From Pseudomonas sp. UBA4194 (lineage in GTDB: Bacteria; Pseudomonadota; Gammaproteobacteria; Pseudomonadales; Pseudomonadaceae), in NCBI RefSeq assembly GCF_002379585.1, contig NZ_DFUE01000002.1, positions 1 to 10,728 on the forward strand: DNA of 10,728 nucleotides, written 5' to 3'. This document shows, one piece after another, positions 6,671-10,728 of the stretch (positions are counted from its first letter, which is position 1; each line of letters opens with the position of its first letter). The notes beneath the pieces are model-generated. The model made no database searches. It saw only the letters and a list, made by a program, of their open reading frames with translations, and was not told where the DNA came from. Both the position numbers and the translations under genes were made by a program.

Positions 6671-8122
6671 TTAGAAGCCTTCAGGCGCGCGAGTGTGCCA
6701 GTCGGTGACCTGCTGGTACTGGTGCGCCACATTGAGCAGGCGGCCTTCCTGGAAATACGGCGCCAGCAACTGCACGCCCACCGGCAGGCCGTCGACGAAA
6801 CCGCCGGGCATCGACAGGCCAGGCAGGCCGGCCAGGTTGGCGGTAATGGTGTAGACGTCTTCCAGATACGCGGCGACCGGGTCGGCGTTCTTGGCGCCCA
6901 GTTTCCACGCCGGGTTGGGCGTGGTGGGGCTGAGGATCACGTCGACCTCTTCGAAGGCGGCCATGAAGTCGTTCTTGATCAGGCGGCGGATCTTCTGTGC
7001 CTGCAGGTAGTAGGCGTCGTAGTAGCCGGCCGACAGGGCATAGGCCCCGACCATGATGCGGCGCTGCACTTCCGGGCCAAAGCCTTCGGCGCGCGAGCGC
7101 TTGTACAGGTCGGTGAGGTCCTTGGGGTTCTCGCAGCGATAGCCGAAGCGCACGCCGTCGAAGCGCGACAGGTTCGAGGAAGCCTCGGCCGGAGCGATCA
7201 CGTAATAGGCCGGAATCGCCTGCTGCATGTTCGGCAGACTGATTTCCTTGATGGTCGCACCCAGTTTTTCCAGTTCCTTGATGCTGGCGTGCACCAGGTC
7301 GGCGATGCGGGGGTCCAGGCCGGCGCCGAAGTACTCCTTCGGCACACCGATGCGCAGGCCTTGCAGGGAGCCGCCGAGGGCGGCGCTGTAGTCGGGCACC
7401 GGTTCATCGATGCTGGTGGAATCCTGCGGGTCGAAGCCGGCCATGCCTTGCAGCAGCAGCGCGCAGTCTTCGGCATTGCGCGCCAGAACGCCGGCCTGAT
7501 CCAGGCTCGATGCGTAGGCGATCATGCCCCAGCGGGACACCCGGCCGTAGGTCGGTTTGATGCCGGTCAGGTTGGTGAACGCGGCCGGTTGGCGGATCGA
7601 GCCGCCGGTGTCGGTGCCGGTGGCGGCCGGCAGCAGGCGTGCGGCCACAGCAGCCGCCGAGCCGCCGGAGGACCCGCCCGGCACGTGCGCCAGGTTCCAG
7701 GGGTTCTTCACGGGGCCGTAGTGGCTGTTTTCGTTGGCCGAGCCCATGGCGAACTCGTCCATGTTCAGCTTGCCCAGGGTGACCGCGCCGGCTGCGTTGA
7801 GCCGGGCCACCACGGTGGCGTCGTAGGGCGCCTGGAAGTTGTCGAGCATCTTCGAGCCGCAGCTGGTGCGAATGCCCTGGGTGCAGAACAGGTCCTTGTG
7901 GGCCAGCGGCGCGCCCAGCAGGGCACCGGTCTCGCCGTTGGCGCGGCGGGCGTCGGCGGCCTGGGCCTGGGCGATGGCGTGGTCTTGGGTTACGGTGATG
8001 AAGCTGTTGATCTGCGGGTCCAACTGGGCAATGCGCGCCAGCAGGGTGCGGGTCAGTTCTTCGGCGGAAAACTTCTTGTCGGCGAGTCCGCGGGCGATCT
8101 CGGCCAGAGTCAATTGATGCAT
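6671..8122 (-). CDS. gatA: Asp-tRNA(Asn)/Glu-tRNA(Gln) amidotransferase subunit A
   Basis: GatA is the glutaminase subunit of GatCAB and an amidase-signature enzyme that frees ammonia from glutamine for transfer in GatB. It has 483 residues, the normal length. The Ser-cisSer-Lys triad is visible: Lys76 (APLAHKDLF), Ser151 (PGGSSGGSAA) and nucleophile Ser175 (DTGGSIRQPA). These are offset by three from the Staphylococcus aureus numbering K79/S154/S178. The start is set at the ATG at 8122 (MHQLTLAEIARGLADK). The frame stays open further upstream to 8191, but that part is antisense-looking, basic and overlaps gatC, so it is rejected. GAG six bases upstream is a modest ribosome binding site, and the gap from gatC is 16 bases, which suggests coupling. 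Confidence 0.98.
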   Translation of the reverse strand: MHQLTLAEIARGLADKKFSAEELTRTLLARIAQLDPQINSFITVTQDHAIAQAQAADARRANGETGALLGAPLAHKDLFCTQGIRTSCGSKMLDNFQAPYDATVVARLNAAGAVTLGKLNMDEFAMGSANENSHYGPVKNPWNLAHVPGGSSGGSAAAVAARLLPAATGTDTGGSIRQPAAFTNLTGIKPTYGRVSRWGMIAYASSLDQAGVLARNAEDCALLLQGMAGFDPQDSTSIDEPVPDYSAALGGSLQGLRIGVPKEYFGAGLDPRIADLVHASIKELEKLGATIKEISLPNMQQAIPAYYVIAPAEASSNLSRFDGVRFGYRCENPKDLTDLYKRSRAEGFGPEVQRRIMVGAYALSAGYYDAYYLQAQKIRRLIKNDFMAAFEEVDVILSPTTPNPAWKLGAKNADPVAAYLEDVYTITANLAGLPGLSMPGGFVDGLPVGVQLLAPYFQEGRLLNVAHQYQQVTDWHTRAPEGF

Positions 8123-8138
8123 GGCAGGCTCTTTTCCC

Positions 8139-8426
8139 TTACTCGATGACTTTCGGAACCAGGTACAGACCGTTCTCGACGGCCGGCGCAATGGCCTGGT
8201 AGGTATCGCGCTGGTTGTGTTCGGTAACCTGGTCGACGCGCAGCCGCTGGCTGGCCTCGAGCGGGTGGGCGAGGGGTTCGATGCCGGCGGTATCGACCGC
8301 CTGCATCTGGTCGACCAGGCCCAGAATGCTGTTCAGTGCGTCGGTGGTGCGTGGCAGATCGGCTTCATTCAGGCCCAGACGGGCCAGGTGAGCGATTTTT
8401 TCCACATCGCCGCGTTCAAGCGCCAT
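8139..8426 (-). CDS. gatC: Asp-tRNA(Asn)/Glu-tRNA(Gln) amidotransferase subunit C
   Basis: GatC is the small subunit that wraps around and stabilises the GatA-GatB interface. It has 95 residues, typical of the family. It starts with MALERGDVEKIAHLARLGL, the usual GatC helix, and contains VDTAGIEPLAHPLE and the terminal ENGLYLVPKVIE, both family marks. GGAG lies six bases upstream of the ATG. It is the first gene of the - strand operon and is divergent from mreB, so the operon promoter should lie in 8427-8630, though I could not pick a convincing one on this strand. A short hairpin, ACGGC-TTT-GCCGT (8463-8451), lies in its presumed leader. Confidence 0.96.
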   Translation of the reverse strand: MALERGDVEKIAHLARLGLNEADLPRTTDALNSILGLVDQMQAVDTAGIEPLAHPLEASQRLRVDQVTEHNQRDTYQAIAPAVENGLYLVPKVIE

Positions 8427-8490
8427 GGGGATCTCCAGTGAAAACGAAAGACGGCAAAGCCGTGGTTTTGGGGAACACTATCGCACTTCT

Positions 8491-8506
8491 GCGGTCATAT
8501 GGCCGC
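8491..8506. repeat. Imperfect 16-base palindrome in the gatC-mreB divergent region
   Basis: GCGGTCATATGGCCGC is self-complementary except for one pair. It lies near the middle of the 204-base divergent intergenic region and could be a regulator site. Nothing ties it to a known protein. Confidence 0.35.
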
Positions 8507-8535
8507 GATCGAGTGAAGGCGTGCTCGGAAAAACA

Positions 8536-8554
8536 GCCAATTTAACATATTGGC
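8536..8554. promoter_or_regulatory. Palindrome GCCAAT-N7-ATTGGC just upstream of the mreB promoter candidate
   Basis: A perfect 6-base inverted repeat with an AT-rich 7-base centre lies four bases before the candidate mreB -35. The layout suits a dimeric activator or repressor. The local AT content stands out against the GC-rich surroundings. No binding protein can be named. Confidence 0.4.
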
Positions 8555-8557
8555 GCC

Positions 8558-8586
8558 TTGCCCAAAATCCCCGCCGTTGTTAGAGT
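8558..8586 (+). promoter_or_regulatory. Candidate sigma-70 promoter of mreB
   Basis: TTGCCC at 8558-8563 (4 of 6 to the -35 consensus) and TAGAGT at 8581-8586 (4 of 6 to the -10) are 17 bases apart. This would place the transcript start near 8593 and give a leader of about 38 bases before the ATG at 8631. It is the best-spaced pair I found in the region; both boxes are imperfect. Confidence 0.4.
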
Positions 8587-8630
8587 TTGCCGCACTTTTT
8601 TACCCACGCGTTGCCTAGGGTCCTTTTCCC

Positions 8631-9668
8631 ATGTTCAAGAAACTGCGTGGCATGTTTTCCAGCGATCTTTCCATCGACCTGGGCACTGCCAACACCCTTA
8701 TTTACGTGCGTGAGCGCGGTATCGTTCTGAATGAGCCATCGGTTGTGGCCATTCGGACCCACGGTAATCAGAAAAGTGTCGTCGCTGTCGGTACCGAAGC
8801 CAAACGCATGCTTGGTCGTACCCCCGGCAACATCGCGGCCATTCGCCCGATGAAGGACGGCGTGATCGCCGACTTCAGCGTCTGCGAAAAGATGCTGCAA
8901 TATTTCATCAACAAGGTGCACGAGAACAGCTTCCTGCAGCCCAGCCCGCGTGTGCTGATCTGTGTGCCCTGCAAATCCACCCAGGTGGAGCGCCGCGCGA
9001 TTCGCGAGTCGGCACTGGGTGCCGGTGCCCGTGAAGTGTTCCTGATCGAAGAGCCCATGGCTGCCGCCATCGGTGCCGGCTTGCCGGTCGAGGAAGCCCG
9101 TGGCTCGATGGTGGTGGATATCGGCGGTGGTACCACCGAAATCGCCCTGATCTCGCTCAACGGTGTGGTCTACGCAGAATCCGTACGTGTGGGCGGCGAC
9201 CGCTTCGACGAAGCCATCGTCACCTACGTGCGTCGCAATTACGGCAGCCTGATCGGCGAGTCCACCGCCGAGCGCATCAAGCAGGAAATCGGTACCGCCT
9301 ACCCAGGCGGCGAAGTGCGTGAAGTCGACGTGCGTGGCCGTAACCTGGCCGAAGGCGTCCCACGCGCCTTCACCCTGAACTCCAATGAAGTGCTGGAAGC
9401 GTTGCAGGAGTCCCTGGCGACCATCGTTCAGGCCGTCAAGAGCGCCCTGGAGCAGTCGCCGCCGGAGCTGGCCTCCGACATCGCCGAGCGTGGCCTGGTG
9501 CTGACCGGTGGTGGTGCGCTGCTGCGCGACCTCGACAAGCTGCTGGCCCAGGAAACCGGTCTGCCGGTCATCGTCGCCGAAGACCCGCTGACCTGCGTCG
9601 CTCGTGGCGGTGGTCGTGCCCTGGAAATGATGGACAAGCACACCATGGATCTGCTCTCCAGCGAATAA
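8631..9668 (+). CDS. mreB: Rod shape-determining protein MreB
   Basis: MreB is the bacterial actin homologue that assembles into membrane-bound filaments and directs lateral cell-wall synthesis with MreC, MreD, RodZ, RodA and PBP2. It has 345 residues, the normal length. It starts with MFKKLRGMF, a membrane-binding amphipathic stretch. Nucleotide-binding motifs are visible: phosphate-1 DLGTANTL (residues 16-23), phosphate-2 VVDIGGGTTEIA (161-172) and the adenosine motif LTGGGALL (291-298). The connecting segment EEPMAAAIGAGLP is also typical. The Shine-Dalgarno is weak and distant (AGGG at 8617-8620, ten bases before the ATG). The gene is divergent from the gat operon. It is followed by a 136-base gap with a hairpin before mreC, longer than expected within a tight operon. 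Confidence 0.98.
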   Translation: MFKKLRGMFSSDLSIDLGTANTLIYVRERGIVLNEPSVVAIRTHGNQKSVVAVGTEAKRMLGRTPGNIAAIRPMKDGVIADFSVCEKMLQYFINKVHENSFLQPSPRVLICVPCKSTQVERRAIRESALGAGAREVFLIEEPMAAAIGAGLPVEEARGSMVVDIGGGTTEIALISLNGVVYAESVRVGGDRFDEAIVTYVRRNYGSLIGESTAERIKQEIGTAYPGGEVREVDVRGRNLAEGVPRAFTLNSNEVLEALQESLATIVQAVKSALEQSPPELASDIAERGLVLTGGGALLRDLDKLLAQETGLPVIVAEDPLTCVARGGGRALEMMDKHTMDLLSSE

Positions 9669-9696
9669 CTTCGCGGGAAAGATTCCTGGGGTCGTT

Positions 9697-9725
9697 TACA
9701 GGTAGCGTCTTGGATGCTACCTGTA
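9697..9725 (+). promoter_or_regulatory. Perfect 10-bp hairpin between mreB and mreC
   Basis: TACAGGTAGC (9697-9706) and GCTACCTGTA (9716-9725) form an uninterrupted 10-bp stem with a 9-base loop, 28 bases after the mreB stop. No T-run follows, so full intrinsic termination is unlikely. Partial termination, RNA processing, or protection of the mreB 3' end are possible, and any of these would make more MreB than MreC. Confidence 0.7.
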
Positions 9726-9764
9726 TGCGTCCTGTACTTTCGATCCGGGCCGGTTTGCCGTCGT

Positions 9765-9809
9765 ATGAATGACCACATGAACATTTGCCTGGGAGGAGCG
9801 GCTTATTAA
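9765..9809 (+). CDS. Possible 14-residue leader peptide overlapping the mreC start
   Basis: A small frame begins at ATG 9765 (MNDHMNICLGGAAY) and ends with TAA at 9807-9809, overlapping the presumed mreC ATT start by one base. It also covers the mreC ribosome binding site. A preceding frame of 15 residues (9725-9772, MRPVLSIRAGLPSYE) overlaps it in turn. Neither has a clear Shine-Dalgarno, and frames this short occur by chance. If translated, they could couple or gate mreC translation. Confidence 0.2.
   Translation: MNDHMNICLGGAAY
9792..9798 (+). promoter_or_regulatory. Ribosome binding site of mreC that decides the ATT start
   Basis: GGAGGAG at 9792-9798 is a near-ideal Shine-Dalgarno, six bases before ATT at 9805. 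No ATG, GTG or TTG lies in the mreC frame between the in-frame TGA at 9778 and GTG at 9841, so this site marks ATT as the start. Confidence 0.8.
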
Positions 9810-10728
9810 ACCGCTTTTCACCAAGGGCCCCTCACTGGGCGTGCGCCTGTTGGTGCTGGTCGTGCTGTCGGTCGCGCTGATGGTGGTCGACGCGCGCTTC
9901 ACCCTGCTCAAGCCCGTGCGCAGCGACATGTCGTTGGTGCTGATGCGTGCCTATTGGGTGACCGATCTGCCGCAACGACTGTTCGAAGGGGTCGCCAGCC
10001 AGTTTGGCAGCCGTACCGAATTGCTCGCCGAAAACGAGAAGCTCAAGACCGAAGCCTTGCTGCTGCAAGGTCGCCTGCAGAAGCTGGCGGCCCTGACCGA
10101 GCAGAACGTACGGCTGCGCGAGCTGCTCAACTCCTCAGCACTGGTGAACGAGAAGGTCGAAGTGGCCGAACTGATCGGCATGGACCCCAACCCCTTCACC
10201 CACCGCATCCTGATCAACAAGGGTGAGCGCGACGGCGTCGTGCTCGGCCAGCCCGTGCTCGATGCCCGCGGCTTGATGGGGCAGGTGGTCGAATTGATGC
10301 CCTACACGTCGCGCGTGCTGCTGCTGACCGACACCACCCACAGCATCCCGGTACAGGTCAACCGCAACGGCCTGCGCGCCATCGCCAGCGGCACCGGCAA
10401 CCCTGAGCGCCTGGAATTGCGCCATGTGGCCGACACCGCAGACATCAAGGAAGGCGACCTGCTGGTCAGCTCCGGCCTGGGTCAGCGGTTTCCCGCCGGC
10501 TACCCGGTGGCCACGGTCAAGGAAGTCATCCACGACTCAGGTCAGCCCTTCGCCATCGTGCGTGCCGTCCCAACAGCGGCCCTGAACCGCAGCCGTTACC
10601 TGCTGCTGGTGTTCAGCGACAGCCGCTCCCCCGAGCAGCGCGCCACGGAAGCGGCCCAGGCCCAGGAAGCAGCGGATCAGCAAGGCGCCGCACCCGCTGC
10701 GGCCGCCCCGGCACCTACGGCCACCACG
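9805..10728 (+). CDS. mreC: Rod shape-determining protein MreC, 3' end missing, ATT start
   Basis: MreC is a single-pass inner-membrane protein whose periplasmic part links MreB/MreD to the PBP2-RodA wall synthase. The window holds 308 codons with no stop. The N-terminal KPLFTKGPSLGVRLL aligns with E. coli MreC (MKPIFSRGPSLQIRL) so that the E. coli Met falls exactly on ATT 9805, behind a strong Shine-Dalgarno. One membrane helix follows (about 12-31), then a coiled coil (about 58-112, including LLAENEKLKTEALL and LTEQNVRLRELL). The two beta-barrel region comes next, with INKGERDGVVLGQPV, LLTDTTHSIPVQV and SSGLGQRFPAGYPVA. The visible end turns into an Ala/Gln/Pro-rich tail, as is common at MreC C-termini. 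The next genes are expected to be mreD and others but lie outside. Confidence 0.95.
   Translation, partial: MKPLFTKGPSLGVRLLVLVVLSVALMVVDARFTLLKPVRSDMSLVLMRAYWVTDLPQRLFEGVASQFGSRTELLAENEKLKTEALLLQGRLQKLAALTEQNVRLRELLNSSALVNEKVEVAELIGMDPNPFTHRILINKGERDGVVLGQPVLDARGLMGQVVELMPYTSRVLLLTDTTHSIPVQVNRNGLRAIASGTGNPERLELRHVADTADIKEGDLLVSSGLGQRFPAGYPVATVKEVIHDSGQPFAIVRAVPTAALNRSRYLLLVFSDSRSPEQRATEAAQAQEAADQQGAAPAAAAPAPTATT

Noticed and set aside
4911..6674. 587-codon + strand reading frame opposite gatB
   Set aside because: It lies antisense to clear gatB and the RlpA-like gene. Long antisense frames are expected from high-GC codon bias; its composition (rich in H, Q, R, L, V) matches no family I know.
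6695..8149. 484-codon + strand frame opposite gatA
   Set aside because: It is a shadow of gatA, with the same codon-bias cause and no recognisable domain.
8123..8191. N-terminal extension of GatA from 8191
   Set aside because: It overlaps gatC, is basic and unlike GatA N-termini; ATG 8122 matches the family start and the triad numbering.
8451..8463. ACGGC-N3-GCCGT hairpin as an attenuator of gatC
   Set aside because: The stem is only five pairs and the following T-rich part is broken, too weak to claim attenuation.
8580..9641. 353-codon - strand frame opposite mreB
   Set aside because: It is antisense to the fully conserved mreB; low-complexity His/Gly/Thr composition and no known motif.
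9841..9843. GTG as mreC start
   Set aside because: It has no ribosome binding site at a suitable distance and would remove the conserved KPLFTKGPSLG segment.

Overview
The window reads as chromosomal DNA from a Pseudomonas, most likely of the P. putida / P. fluorescens lineage. The support is the high-GC codon use, the linked core genes gatCAB and mreBC, and two kinds of short palindromic intergenic (REP) elements of the pseudomonad type. This assignment comes from recognising protein families and REP style, not from a search. I see no phage, plasmid, insertion sequence, CRISPR or tRNA.

Layout from left to right. (1) The 3' part of kdgD on the + strand, a sugar-acid dehydratase/decarboxylase, followed by a REP pair. 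(2) Two + strand transporter genes 44 bases apart: an AEC-family (auxin efflux carrier-like) permease and an AroP-like aromatic amino acid permease. (3) A REP cluster of about 180 bases between convergent genes. (4) A long - strand block that reads gatC, gatA, gatB, a small RlpA-like lipoprotein, then a CaCA-family Ca2+/Na+ antiporter. (5) A divergent 204-base intergenic region with palindromes and a candidate promoter, then + strand mreB and the start of mreC, which runs off the right edge. There is no gene-free stretch longer than about 210 bases.

How the genes work together. GatC, GatA and GatB form the amidotransferase that corrects Asp-tRNA(Asn) and/or Glu-tRNA(Gln). MreB and MreC belong to the rod-shape (elongasome) system, and the RlpA-like lipoprotein is also a predicted cell-wall factor. 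KdgD belongs to glucarate/galactarate catabolism. The three transporters handle an uncertain organic anion or metabolite (AEC), aromatic amino acids (AroP-like) and cations (antiporter).

The most unusual feature is that two genes lack an ATG/GTG/TTG where homology and the ribosome binding site place the start. mreC appears to begin at ATT (9805) and the antiporter at ATC (4699 on the - strand), each behind a well-spaced Shine-Dalgarno sequence. The antiporter also carries Gln instead of the usual Glu in its first alpha-repeat. The mreB-mreC gap holds a perfect 10-bp hairpin and two tiny overlapping reading frames, the second of which ends on the mreC start. I did not find a wholly new multi-gene system; the rest is ordinary core genome.
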